Source: Symsagittifera roscoffensis
Lineage: Eukaryota; Xenacoelomorpha; Acoela; Convolutidae
Reading direction: 5' to 3'
Length of the DNA stretch: 64,000 nt
Assembly: GCF_963678635.1 (NCBI RefSeq)
Contig: NC_087063.1
Span: 8,900,386-8,964,385, forward strand
Part shown: piece after piece, positions 30,369-41,429 of the stretch
Position numbering within the stretch: position 1 is the first letter of the stretch
Layout of the letters: each line of letters starts with the position of its first letter
Translations under genes and position numbers: made by a program
The notes under the pieces: generated by a model
Database searches by the model: none
What the model was told of the DNA's origin: nothing
The model's input: the letters and a program-made list of their open reading frames with translations, nothing else

Positions 30369-33300
30369 TTACTTTTTAAATTCTACTTTCTTTAATATTT
30401 TAGATTGGGGGATGAACATTTTGTAGTTTTTACGTGGTTGATTTCGGAGTCTTGTTGCTTTTCTATGTTCTGATTTGTCTATTTCTTCTTGGGGTATTAT
30501 TTGTTCTGTCATTTTTCTATTTTTTCTTTGTTTTGGAGATTCTTTATGGTTTTGTGTATTGTTTTTGGTGGCGGTTGGTTTCGTGTTTTGATTTTCGGTG
30601 GGGTTATCATTTTGTTCTGTGTTTTTCAGATGTGGTTCATTTTGAATGATTTTTAATCCTGTGAAAGAATATAATTGAGTTAATTCGCGGAGTGCGTATT
30701 CCTTTGGGTAATAAGGTAATAGGTTGTTTCGATGTTGAACGATTTCTTTTTTGTCTGAGTCGGTAATTTTATATGTGACATCAGTGGGTTTTGCAATTAT
30801 TTGGTAGGGTCCTTTTCGGAGAGGTTGTAATTTTTTAGAAATTCCTTTTTGAGTATTAAAATTAGGTATTAAAACAAATGTTCCAATTTTTAAATCGGAA
30901 GCTGGTGTAAAACGTGAATTGATTTGGTCGTTTATGTTTTGTCTTTGTAATAACTTTTTCGTTATTTTTTGGTAAATTTCATTGTGTTTCTTATCTCTAT
31001 TTAAAATCCATTCGGTGTGTGTACCGGAGGCTAGTTTAAGAATTTGTGGGTGATGAAAATGATCTTCATCGTGAGTATGTAATGGGAGGTTATAACAAAT
31101 TGAGTCTTTATTTGGTTGACAATAACCTTGTGCGTTTTTATGAGAATTTGCTGTAAACATTATTGGTTTGCGTGGCTTTTGGTTAAAAACCATTTCGTAT
31201 GGTGACATTCCTAAAGTTGTCGTGATTTGTGAATTATATGCTAAGGGAAATAATTTTACATCTGCTGACCATTCGGTATATTTTGTATCATTTCCGTTGA
31301 TGATACATCTAAGATATTCTTGTAGTGAACGGTTCATACCTTCGACTAAGCCGTTTGTCCAAGGTGCATGAGATGTACGTGGTTTGTGTTTAATGTTGTA
31401 TAAATGACATAGTGTTATTATTTCATTATTTATGAATTCTGTACCATTGTCTGTGACTAAAATTTCTGGTAGTCCAAATTTTGCTATCCAGTGTTCATAG
31501 AGTGTTGTGTAAGCGTAATAAGCGTTACAATGTGGTACTGGGTTAAGTGCTACATAATGTGTAAATGCGTCAACAATTACCATAATGTACGAGTTTCCTT
31601 CTGATGAGGGTGAAATTGGTCCTTTAGTATCAAATGAGATACGATGATTAAAGTATAAACTCTGTCCTTTAAAATCTTGTTTTTGTGCTATTTGTTTTTG
31701 ATTTGGGTAAGGTTTATTTAGTTGACATACTATACAGTCATTGCATAGTACTTTTATCCAGATTGGTGCATTTGGGAAGTAAAAATTTTGTATGAAATTT
31801 GAATATGTTTTTTCTGATCCAGAGTGTCCTTTAATATTTTGTGTATGTGAAATATTAAAAGCTATAAGAATCATACTTATAGGGAGACATGGAACTGTAG
31901 ATTCATTCAGGTTATACTCTAAAAGGTCTGTATTTTCGTTAATTGTTGTGTTGTTAAATTTGCGAAAGTATCGGAGGAGTGTTTTGTTTCCTAGAATGGT
32001 TGAATCTGCTTTGATAGGTTTAGTTTTATATTTGTGCCATGATTTCAGTTGTCTAATTACTGGGTCAAGGTTTTGATATTGTTTCAGTGTTGAAATTGTA
32101 ATTGTTTCTGTTGGGGGGAGAAAAATGTTTTCGATTTCTAATTTAGATAAGGGTATTGTATCAAGTGGGTCATGGAGGTCAAAAACTTGATTTATTGTGT
32201 ATTTTGAATCATTTGTTTGTGGTCCTGATAAATTTATTTTATCAGTTAAATCTTCTTTTTCAATTAGTGGAAAATGGTCTTTTTTAGGTAGGTGTTGTTT
32301 TGTTTGTTTCTGTTGGGTGTTATTTTTTATCCATTGAGAATATGGGATTGGTTTGAAAGTTGATGTTCCAAGTAGGTCAACTTCATAATGATTATTTTGA
32401 CAATCTAAATAAAGTGGGAAATGTTGTAAATTATTTATTTGTGATTGTTCAATATCAGTTTTTACTGCATATTTGCATTCCAATCGGGGTGATGTTTCGT
32501 TTTCTGCAAGGTAGAATTTTATATTTTTGGGTATTTCAACTGTTGTTTTTCGTGTAAGTAATTCAGGTGGTGTATTTCGACTTAAGGTGTCTGGTAATGC
32601 AAGATTTTTTCCTGCAGTCCAAACTATATGTAAGTTTGGAAATTTCATTAGAATTAGTTGAAATCTGTAAACTCGGTGGTTTGGGTTAGATTTCTGTGTG
32701 AAAAGAAAAATGATGGGTTTGTGGTCTGTGAATAAAACTGTTGGATGTTTTGATCCAAGTATCAGAAATTCATATTCTGTCAGTGTATATATTATGGCTG
32801 TACATTCTCTCATTAGAGTTGAGAGTCGTAGCTCTGCTTGAGTGAATAATCGGGAATTTGCTGATATCAGGTTCATTTTATTTGTACCATTATGTGATTG
32901 TAATAGTGCTGCGCCGATGCCAAAGTTCGAAGCATCGCACATTGCATAAAATGGTTGATCAGGGTCTGGGATTGTATTTGAAATTTGTTCGGTTAAAAGT
33001 TTCTTTATTTCTTCGAATCGTGCTTGATGTTCTGTATTCCATTCAAAATTATTTTGTTGTCTAAGGATGTTGTAAAATGGTCGTAGATATAATTGCATTT
33101 TATAAACATATTTACTTAAAAAGTTTAACATTCCAAGGAATTCTTGGATTTTCTTTTTATTTGTTGGTGGTTGAAGTTTTTGAATAGCGTCAATGCGTGA
33201 TTTCAGTGGAGTTATTGTTTTTCTTTCTATGTTATGTCCTAAGAATTTAACTCTTGTCAAAAAGAAGTGTGATTTATCCGGGGCGGCCTTCAGATTTTCG

Positions 33301-36300
33301 TTCTGAAGTATTTGATGATATTTTTCTAAAACTTTGAACATTTCGTCTTTTGTTTGTGATTGCATAAAAACATCGTCTAAATAGGTGATTGCGTTTTTCT
33401 TGAGTATTAGTGGTCTAAAAATTTTGCTCATAAAAGCTGAAAATGCTGCTGGTCCTATGGATATTCCATAGAATAAGCGGTTAAATTCATATTGTTGGTT
33501 TCCGATAACAAATTGTGTTAAACGTCGTGATTGTTCATCTAGTGGCATTTGATTGTATGCACTATTCATATCGGCGGTTGTAAAGTATTTGCCGTTTATT
33601 TTTGTTAAAATAACTTGTATTGGTTCAATGGGCCAATTACATTTTGATTCGTCTATAAGTGAATTGAGGTATCTAGCATCGAGAACGATTTTTAATGATT
33701 CTCCTTTAGCTAGAATGATAACGGGGTTGATGAATGTGTTGCCTTTTGGTTGTTCTTCTTTATTAACTGGTGATATAATGTTGTATTGTTCTAAAATATC
33801 GAGTAATCTGTTTACTTTATCATGTAAGTGAATTGGTACTTTACTTGCTCTCTGTTTTTTGAAAACTGCGTCTGGTTTTAATGGGAGATGTAGTGATGAA
33901 CTGATTTTGCCAACATCGAATTTTGATGTTGCATAGACTGATGAATATTTAATTAGCTGTTTGGCTAATTTTTCGAATTCGTCTTGTGTTATTTGTGAAT
34001 GTTGGAAATTAAACATTGTTAAAAATTTTTGTTGTTTCTCTGTGTAGTTACTGATGTTGAATGTAGGTTTAAAATATGGAGTTTTTGTGAAATAATCCGT
34101 ATTTCTGTTTTCGTTACTTATTATATTATTTATAGATAATTCTTCATTAAGAATTGTAGATTGGCAAATATCTAGTAATTGGAGTATATTATTTACGCGA
34201 TAGGCTTTTTCGTGTATTGGTGATATTGTAGCGTTGGTTTCACAATATCCTAAAAGTCCTAAAGGTAATGTTACTTGGTAAGGTGTGTTGTTATAAACAT
34301 GTAAGGAAATAATATCTGAATTCGAATTTTTCAAATATTTTATTGATGAGATTGTGATTTTGAAAAATTTATGAATAGGTTTGAATTCAAAATCTGACAT
34401 ATAAAATTTTTGTTTGTTTTGTTCTTTATCATATTGGTGAACTTGTTTGATTGAAAAATTATAGATGTTTCCTGATAGTGGTTTCAGGTGTTTTCTTTGT
34501 TGGTTATATATTGGATAAAATTTTGAAAAGAATGGTGGTTGTTTGTTTAATCTTTGAAAAAATGTTAGGGATGTTTCTTTTATTTTTGTATATTTATCTT
34601 TGATTAATATTTTACTATTTAGGATGTTAATTGTTGGTATATACTTCGAAATAAATGGTATTCCAATGATATTATATTTAATATCAGTGATATGGAATAT
34701 TTGTTTAAATGGCTTGTTTAGAATTTTACTTTGCTCCATTGTTCTGGTAGGGAGGAGAAATAATTGGATTTTTCCGTAGTTTATCAATGTTGATCCTTGT
34801 GCTGTTGCTAACTTACTGGAGGTTTCAAGAGGTGTTAGCTTTGGGTGTAAAGTTTTTATTTCATTCCATGTGGGAATGTTTATTATGTTTGATTCTGCTC
34901 CTGAATCAATTAAAAAATCTATTTCAAGGTCTGGTGGTTGAAATTCTTTATTTCTTGGGCTTTCTAAGAGAAATGGTATTGTCCAAATTTTTTCTTTGGG
35001 TTGTTCTTTTTGTATATTTTGATAAATGTGGTTTGTATTCAAGCATTTTGTTTTGGTGTTTTTATTGGTTTGATCTGTAGTGTTAATCTCATTTGTTTCT
35101 TGCGTCGTTGGTGTGGAATTTATGGGTGTAGTGTAATAATTTTGAAGAAATTCTGATTGATTTTCATATATGTGTGATGGAAAGGGTTGTTCATATATGA
35201 CAGATTCATAGTCATTTTCGACTTTTATCATATTGATAGAAAGAGTGTTTTCAGTATCACTTTCTGAATCTGATGATGTACAGTTTATTTGATTGAGTTG
35301 TAACGTATCAGTTACTGTGTTATCAATACCTGGGGGGTCTGATGTTGTTTCTGGATTAGCTTGTACTTGATTGATTTGTCTTTGATGTTTAGGTGTACTG
35401 CTTCTATGACGATTATTAGAGTTATTATAGTTATTATTATTCCGGTGTGGTGATTGGGAATAATTTCTATAAAGATTATTATAACTTGGGTGTCGATTTT
35501 GTGAATTATTTCGCGATCTGTTTTGGTAATTATTGTTTGGTCTGTTATAGTTCGATCTATTATATGAGTTATTCCTTGATCGATTGTTCGGGTAATTCTG
35601 ATTTCGATTGTTTGAATAACTTCTATTTCTATTATAGGAGTAGTTTCTATTCCTATTGTATGATGAATTTCGTGATTGGTTGTTTGGATAGTAGTTATTT
35701 CTTGATTGGGAATTAGATCTAGAAACAAATCGTTGTGTATTTGAATTTGATCTGGAGTAGTTATTTCTACTATTTGGTCTATTGTAGTGATTTTGTGATG
35801 AATTAGACGTGTTTCTTCGTTCTGGTGATCTTCCTCTATAACTTGAGTTATATGGGGATTGATTTCTTGTATAATTTGTATTGTTCGGAAGTGGTTTTCC
35901 TGAACTGTTGTTGCTGTGAACTGTTTTGTTCGGTAAATTTTGATCTTTTTTCATGTATTGATAGAATGATTTATTTGGTTCTTTGTATTTTTGAGGTTTA
36001 TTTTGACTATCTTGCTGCTTTTGTTTACATTCGGAAATACTATGTCCGTATCGTCGGCAATAATTACACCATTTTTTGAAAGATGGTTTGCCTTTAAAGT
36101 TCGGGTTCTTTTCGTAAATATTGAGTATTTCAGTGATTTTTTCAACGAGGTCTGTTTCTGATTCCTGTATATTATTAATATTAGTGGGAGTCGTTTCAAT
36201 TCTGTTAACGTATTGTAATTTCAGATTTTCCGTTTCTTCTAGTTTCATCGTGATTTCTGCTTGTTCTAGTTTGTCTACTAGTTTTCGAAAATCTAAATCG

Positions 36301-37644
36301 GGTTCTCGAATTGAAGAAGGATGGGATGCTCTCTTTTTTATTGCTATTTTCCGTAATTGTGGTGTTAAGGTCATCATTAAGATTTCTGTCATCTTTGTGT
36401 TTTTATAGTCATGTGTATTTAGTGAATATGCTTTTCGAACTAGTGTTTCGATTCGTACTGCTATTTGCTTGATGGTTTCGTTTGGTAATCTGCGAATTTC
36501 ATTACATAAAACTCTTTGTTGTTGTTTGTTTCTTTCAGAGTCAAACATTTTTGAAAATTCTTGTGTAAATCTTTTCCAGTTTGATTTTATTTCTAGAGGT
36601 AGTACTGAAAACCATTTTTGGGCTGCGCCATCTAAGGTTGTTTGTATCAACGCTGTGCGTCGATGTATCCAGTTTTGATGTAGTGGCGTATTAATTGGTT
36701 CAGGTCCTATATTTAAAATCAAATTTGCTGTTACTGCATTTAAGTAATCTTCTACGGAGTATTCAGGGTCTGTTCCTGTGAAAACCATTAAGGGTTTGTT
36801 TGATGTTATTGATGATCCACCCATTAGGTATGGATTCATTGTCATTTGTAATGATTCTGCTGCATTTGGCATTTGAGAAAAATTTGAAAGTTGGTTTCTT
36901 GTTATTTCATGTTGTTGAAGATAATATGGGAGTGGTATTTCATTTTGCATTTGTGATGCTTGATACGAGTGTGCAGTCATTGGATTTTGTTGTTGAATTG
37001 GTTGAAAAGATTGTGTATTAATTGGATTTTGTTGTTGAATTGGTTGTTGATGTTGTGCATCTATCGGTTGTGGAGAAAAATTCCTATAATTTGCACGTGT
37101 TTTCTGTATTCCTTGTCTACGATATTCTTGAGTATTTGGTGCAAATATATCTGGTTGTAAGAAATCGTCATCTGAGGATAAATAATCCATTTGATAAGAT
37201 GTTTGTTTTTTATTTTTATTTTGTTGAAAAAATGGGTAATTTTCACTGCGATCCTGTGGAGGGTTTGGTTGAAAATTTTTGGAATTATATTGGGCCGTTG
37301 GGTTATCCCAGTTTCGAGGTTTTGTATATTGATTAAAATTCCTTTGTGGTTGATAATTTGTTTTTGATGGATGTGTATAATTATAATTATGGTCTGCAAA
37401 GTTGTTTCTAGTGAATGTTTTGCGTGTTTTTGATGGTATTGTCATGGGTCTGTATGTTTGGTAATCCATATGTGAATATTTAGGGGCAACCGAAGGTTTA
37501 ACGGTTGATTGTAAGGTTACCTGTGTTTGTGAAGGATTTGTATTTCTTGGTGTTGTTAAATTTGGGCGTATTGGTGAAATACTTTGTTGTGTAGTTGTTG
37601 TGTGTACAATTTCTTCATTTATGAAGTGTGATGGTGTCTGGATA
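30369..37644 (-). CDS. gag-pol: Gag-Pol polyprotein of the Ty3/gypsy element (5' end in gap)
   Basis: A single open frame of over 2,400 codons, with no gag-pol frameshift. In order: Gln/Pro/Asn-rich Gag start; capsid-like region from PLMVFTGTDPEYSVEDYL with WFSVLP; zinc knuckle CX2CX4HX4C (36,068-36,027); long Arg/Asn/Ser/Tyr repeats (about 35,900-35,400); protease DSGAES (34,907-34,890); RT with YLDD (33,383-33,372); RNase H with DASNFG (32,936-32,919); integrase zinc domain (H about 31,850, CNDCIVC about 31,740-31,722); catalytic D in SFDTKG (about 31,635), D in TDNGTEF (about 31,455), E in GLVEGMN (about 31,345); GPYQ (about 30,810) of a GPY/F module; basic tail. All catalytic residues are present. 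The apparent start beyond the gap (37,943) is probably unrelated flank, so the true N-terminus is unknown. Confidence 0.92.
36027..36068 (-). other. Gag zinc knuckle (CCHC)
   Basis: Fourteen codons spelling C-x2-C-x4-H-x4-C, the nucleic-acid-binding knuckle of retroelement nucleocapsid. All four ligands are intact. Confidence 0.9.
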
Positions 37645-37844
37645 NNNNNNNNNNNNNNNNNNNNNNNNNNNNNNNNNNNNNNNNNNNNNNNNNNNNNNNN
37701 NNNNNNNNNNNNNNNNNNNNNNNNNNNNNNNNNNNNNNNNNNNNNNNNNNNNNNNNNNNNNNNNNNNNNNNNNNNNNNNNNNNNNNNNNNNNNNNNNNNN
37801 NNNNNNNNNNNNNNNNNNNNNNNNNNNNNNNNNNNNNNNNNNNN
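37645..37844. other. Assembly gap (200 N)
   Basis: Exactly 200 N, a conventional placeholder for a gap of unknown size. It falls inside or just upstream of Gag and presumably hides the 5' LTR, primer-binding site and leader of the gypsy element. Frames drawn through it are not meaningful. Confidence 0.95.
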
Positions 37845-38821
37845 AAAATCTGATTCACGGCTGAAATGTACAAGAATTGTGACAAGATATTTTTTATTGT
37901 TGGGAAAACAGTTTGGATGTTTTCTGTGCAGGTTAGTTAACAATTAGTCAAATTGACTTGAATTTTTGAAAGTTTGTTGATTAAAAAGCCTTGTTTTTTT
38001 GCCATTTTGGTTTTAATAGCAGGGCCACATGCTAGAATTTAACTTCTTGTTTTTCAAGATAGAGGTTGGAATTGGATGATTATGGTGCAATAATAACAGA
38101 ATTAAATTGTTCTCAAAAATTATTGGATACATTGAGTTATCATTGATACAATTTTTCTTTTGGTTATTAGTAATTTCTGGGAAAAATTTTTAAATTGTAT
38201 TTTTTCTGTCTTGGTTGTAATACATTTGGTATTTTGAAGCCCGTTCAACGGTATCAGAAATTGAAGGCAACATAAAACAATTCAATAACCAAAAACTATA
38301 CAAAATAGAGCTGATTTTTTCACAAAGTAATTTTGGTACGCCTTTTGAACCAGTTGAAAAAAAATAGAATTTAGGGAATTTACGTTTACAGACATGCATT
38401 TTTTTGTATAAAAAGCGCAATTTGATCAGCTTCAGTATTTTTTGTTCGGTATCTTTCAGTTGAATTTTTATCAAGTATCAGATAACTATATTTGTTTTTA
38501 ACCAATGCAGTTTTTCAAAATAAATGCAATACAATACGAAAAAATTTATTTCAAAAGCTGCCGAAAAAAGTGTGTTTTAAGGAAGATCTGGTGTAGTGTG
38601 TTTTCAGCTGGTTTTGTTTTGGTGCTTGAATTTTTGTGTTTCAGTGTTATGTTTTTAAAGCATGTTTGCTTCAATGATATATTCTATTTATTCAAGTGGA
38701 ACGAAACAACTATCTTTTGATCAAAATCGATCATATGAGGTTACTGCTGGCGCAAAACACGGGTTTCGAATCCTGCTTCAGTCACGGTTGTAGGGGTCTC
38801 AGTTGTATGATATGACTAATG
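37845..38821. other. No recognisable gene
   Basis: Sequence after the gap lacks the strong G/T bias of the element and does not continue the interrupted hAT-like MITE. GGGTTTCGAATCC near 38,760 resembles a tRNA B box, but no A box or cloverleaf is evident. Confidence 0.4.
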
Positions 38822-38970
38822 TGATGTTTTTACCTTCAGTATGAAAGTCATGTTGTTAATATTCTGTGACGTCTCATAACTACGCTGAATATGGACAAAA
38901 TGATAAAGTCCATTACATAAATTAAACAATTCAGATCCAGTTGTTTTACTCAAGGGAGAACAGTTCAACG
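38822..38970 (+). repeat. Left LTR of the copia element (149 bp)
   Basis: Aligns over its full 149 bp with 45,269-45,417: shared words include CTTCAGTATGAA, GTCATGTTGT, TGTGACGTC, CATAACTA, ACAATTCAG and CCAGTTGTTTTA. It starts TGATGT; the end CG is presumably a mutated CA. Confidence 0.9.
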
Positions 38971-38988
38971 TGGCAGCAGGTTAACTTC
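38971..38988 (+). other. Candidate primer-binding site
   Basis: TGGCAGCAGGTTAAC directly follows the left LTR. TGG pairs with the CCA end of a tRNA. The tRNA species was not identified. Confidence 0.5.
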
Positions 38989-39960
38989 AGAGAAGAACAT
39001 TTTAGAGTTGAAAGAAGTGAATGATACGGAGAGGATTGTGAGAAGAAGTACGAAAACAAAAACTATGAAAACGAGAAAAACTTCGAAGATAAATGAAGAA
39101 AACGAAAGAACACCGATCGGGGACACAACAACGCAATTTTTTTGGCTTTCACAGGATTCTGTGGGGAATACAGCAGGGGGGACAAGCGAGAGTAGGGTTA
39201 GAGGAGAACGGGTTAGAACTTGAAAGGTTAAAACGGAGGCTAGAGGCATTGGAAGAGAAATAATATGAAAGGAGAGAACCGAATAGAAGAGACACTGTGA
39301 AAGTCAGGATGGAAGATGTAATTGTACCAATTTTGAAGTCAACGGATTTGGAAGAATATCGGAGGTGGAAGAAAAGTGTATTATGGTGGAGCGAATGTAC
39401 TCAAATTCCCCTAGAAATGCAGGCACCGCATGTCATTATGAATGGGATAACAAAAGCTGAACTGAACGAAATCGTGATAACGATGGACTGAGACGAGGAA
39501 CAGAATAAGTTTGAAATAACCAAAATAATTGACATGCTAGATGAGTACTCGACACCAAATCGACACTGAAAATTGACGCAAACTTACAGACAATGGAAAA
39601 AAGTGAAAAAGGTCTGGAGTTAAGTTGAGATGAGTACATAAAGAGAGTGAAGCAATTTATGAGAGAAATGAATGAAGCCGTAATAACGATTAATGACAGA
39701 GAATTTTGTATAGCACTCCTAGAAGGTTCTAATCTAGACGAAGCGACCAAATTCAACATCGAAAACACAGCACGATACAAAAGAGCTGGGAGCTGGGGAA
39801 CGGAAACAAGAATGGATCAATTAATTCTAGAACAGACATTGCGAAAATTTACGGTAATTGAGAACCAAACCACAAATATTCTGTTCAACCAGAATGACAG
39901 AAGAGGCTACCTGATGGGCAACAGTGGCCAAAATCAAAGGTGAAGAGGAGGTTACAGATC
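38989..39960 (+). pseudogene. Copia Gag remnant
   Basis: The frame at 39,297-39,491 holds VIVPILKSTDLEEYRRWKKS and WWSECTQIPLEMQAPHVIMNG, typical of the copia Gag core. After stops the theme continues at 39,647-39,943 (KQFMREMNEAVITINDREF, then LLEGSNLD). Several in-frame stops show that it is dead. Gag would have formed the particle. Confidence 0.75.
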
Positions 39961-40199
39961 TGCGAAAAGAACAACTGGTCAGCAAGGAAAATGTTCTAGA
40001 TGTGAACCATTGCAGTTTTGAATGAGAAAAAGTAAAAAAAAATTATGGAATGAAGATGGGAAATGGGAGAAGAGGAGAACTTACATACCGAGGAAACTCA
40101 AGGTATGTAAGGAAATTTCATCAGAACTTTCAAACGAATTCAAGAAATACTGATAATGGGGAGACTTGGAGGAGGATGAGTACCGGTCGAGTCAACTGA

Positions 40200-40680
40200 A
40201 TTTCGCCCAAACTGAAAAGACAAACGAGACATCAACCTGCTATTTCGCAGAAGAAGAGTCGGTAATAGAATAGAGCCCAGAACAAGAAAAGAAAGGCGAA
40301 ATTGAAGTTGACATTATCCTAGATTCAAGGACAGCAAGATCAACGACGTCCATGAGAAAATGGATGGAGATTGAACATAGAGTAACAGGAGGGGAATGGA
40401 AACAATTGGAGGAGTGAAAAATCGAGACAGAGAGCAAGTTTAAATTTGGAAAAGGAGGAGTGATCAAAGCTGAACTTGTGGGGTTATTACCAATTGGGGT
40501 AGCGGGAACTTTTATAACCCTAACATCGAATGTTATTGATGATGATAATCCATTATAACTGGGAATACAAGCTATCGAAAAAGTAAAAGTGACCTTACAC
40601 TTTCCGTACAACCTGATGATAACCCCTGAAATAAAGTTTAAGTTAATCAGAGCGAGTGTTGGACAACGGATATAGAGAGT
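40200..40680 (+). pseudogene. Copia protease remnant
   Basis: On the plus strand, about 40,285-40,345 reads GEIEVDIILDSRTARSTTSM, matching an aspartic protease active site in which the expected Asp-Ser/Thr-Gly has become DSR. Downstream the frame continues with GGVIKAELVGLLPIGVAGTF before a stop near 40,556. Loss of the active-site Gly and the stops make it inactive. Confidence 0.6.
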
Positions 40681-40739
40681 TAAAGTGGATGGACAAAATC
40701 TGCAGATGAAACAACGAAGTAACACAGAAGAGAAAATCT

Positions 40740-41420
40740 ATTGGACAGAAAGAATCTGTAATGAGGAGATTGACAGAAAGAGTTTTAAACTTATCCATCT
40801 TAGATCTGGTCACGCAAGTAAACATAAAATGAACAGGTTTAAGGATGAGTCCGGGATGAAGAACAACTTACGAATATAAAATACGGATGAAATAATTGCA
40901 GTGCAATTGCCAAATACACTCCATCTGTAATGAAACCGGAAAAATAGGTTAAAAAAGAAAAGTATTAACTCATAGGAAAAAAGATTAACGATTCTGTGGT
41001 AATCAACCTTGCAGAATAGACAGATCCTAAAGCAAATGAAAAAGTACCGTATTTGCACATGATAGATGAGATTTCGCGTTTCTCTGTTGTAACTGTAGTA
41101 CAGTTTAAGAAACCAGTTATAATCATGGAAAACAATTTAATTGGGTGGCTTATGCGAATTGGCACACCTATATGTCTACTACACGATTTGGGAGGGGAAT
41201 TCAACAATTACCTGATTTTACTGTCAGTGTCCGCCTTTGGAAGTCTAGTTAAAACGACAGCCGGTTATGCGCCCTTCTCCAATTCGGTTAGTGGAGAGAC
41301 ATTAGTGGATCATCGAAGGAATGTTAACTAAGCTGAGAGGTAAAAGCTTTTGGGAGCTTTCCTTTTGCCCATGCTCTAATTGCGGAAAACTCAATGTTAG
41401 ATATAAATGGACTTTTTCTT
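40740..41420 (+). pseudogene. Copia integrase remnant
   Basis: A zinc-domain piece (FKLIHLRSGHASKHKM, about 40,787-40,835) is followed by the catalytic core at 41,050-41,331: MIDEISRFSVVTVVQ (first Asp), GTPICLLHDLGGEFNN (second Asp) and TTAGYAPFSN; the region with the catalytic Glu is frame-shifted. About 41,390-41,430 carries the end of the core (NSMLDINGL). The order before RT proves Ty1/copia rather than gypsy. Confidence 0.8.
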
Positions 41421-41429
41421 TATGAGAGG

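Larger units (their letters stand above)
21825..37644 (-). mobile_element. Giant env-bearing Ty3/gypsy LTR retrotransposon (errantivirus-like), 5' end in gap
   Basis: At least 15.8 kb. Read on the minus strand: intact gag-pol (37,644-30,369), a 600-nt spacer, two tandem small membrane frames, an AUG-less 378-residue frame, an env-type glycoprotein (28,224-25,909), a 140-residue and a 599-residue frame, then about 2 kb of non-coding 3' sequence that must include the 3' LTR. The domain order protease, RT, RNase H, integrase with a GPY/F end defines Ty3/gypsy (Metaviridae). The coding strand is A- and C-rich and G-poor throughout, unlike its surroundings. Long frames without a single stop imply recent insertion. 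The 5' LTR, primer-binding site and start of Gag are not visible because of the N gap. Confidence 0.85.

Noticed and set aside
30434-37336. Many plus-strand frames of 65-115 residues opposite gag-pol
   Set aside because: They are antisense shadows of the long gag-pol frame, favoured by its low G content.
37645-37947. Start codon of Gag-Pol at 37,943 and other frames drawn through the N gap
   Set aside because: The gap has arbitrary length, so the frame on its far side has no meaning; only the part below 37,645 is accepted.
38740-38800. tRNA or tRNA-derived SINE suggested by GGGTTTCGAATCC
   Set aside because: Only a B-box-like word is present; no A box, acceptor stem or anticodon arm can be built.
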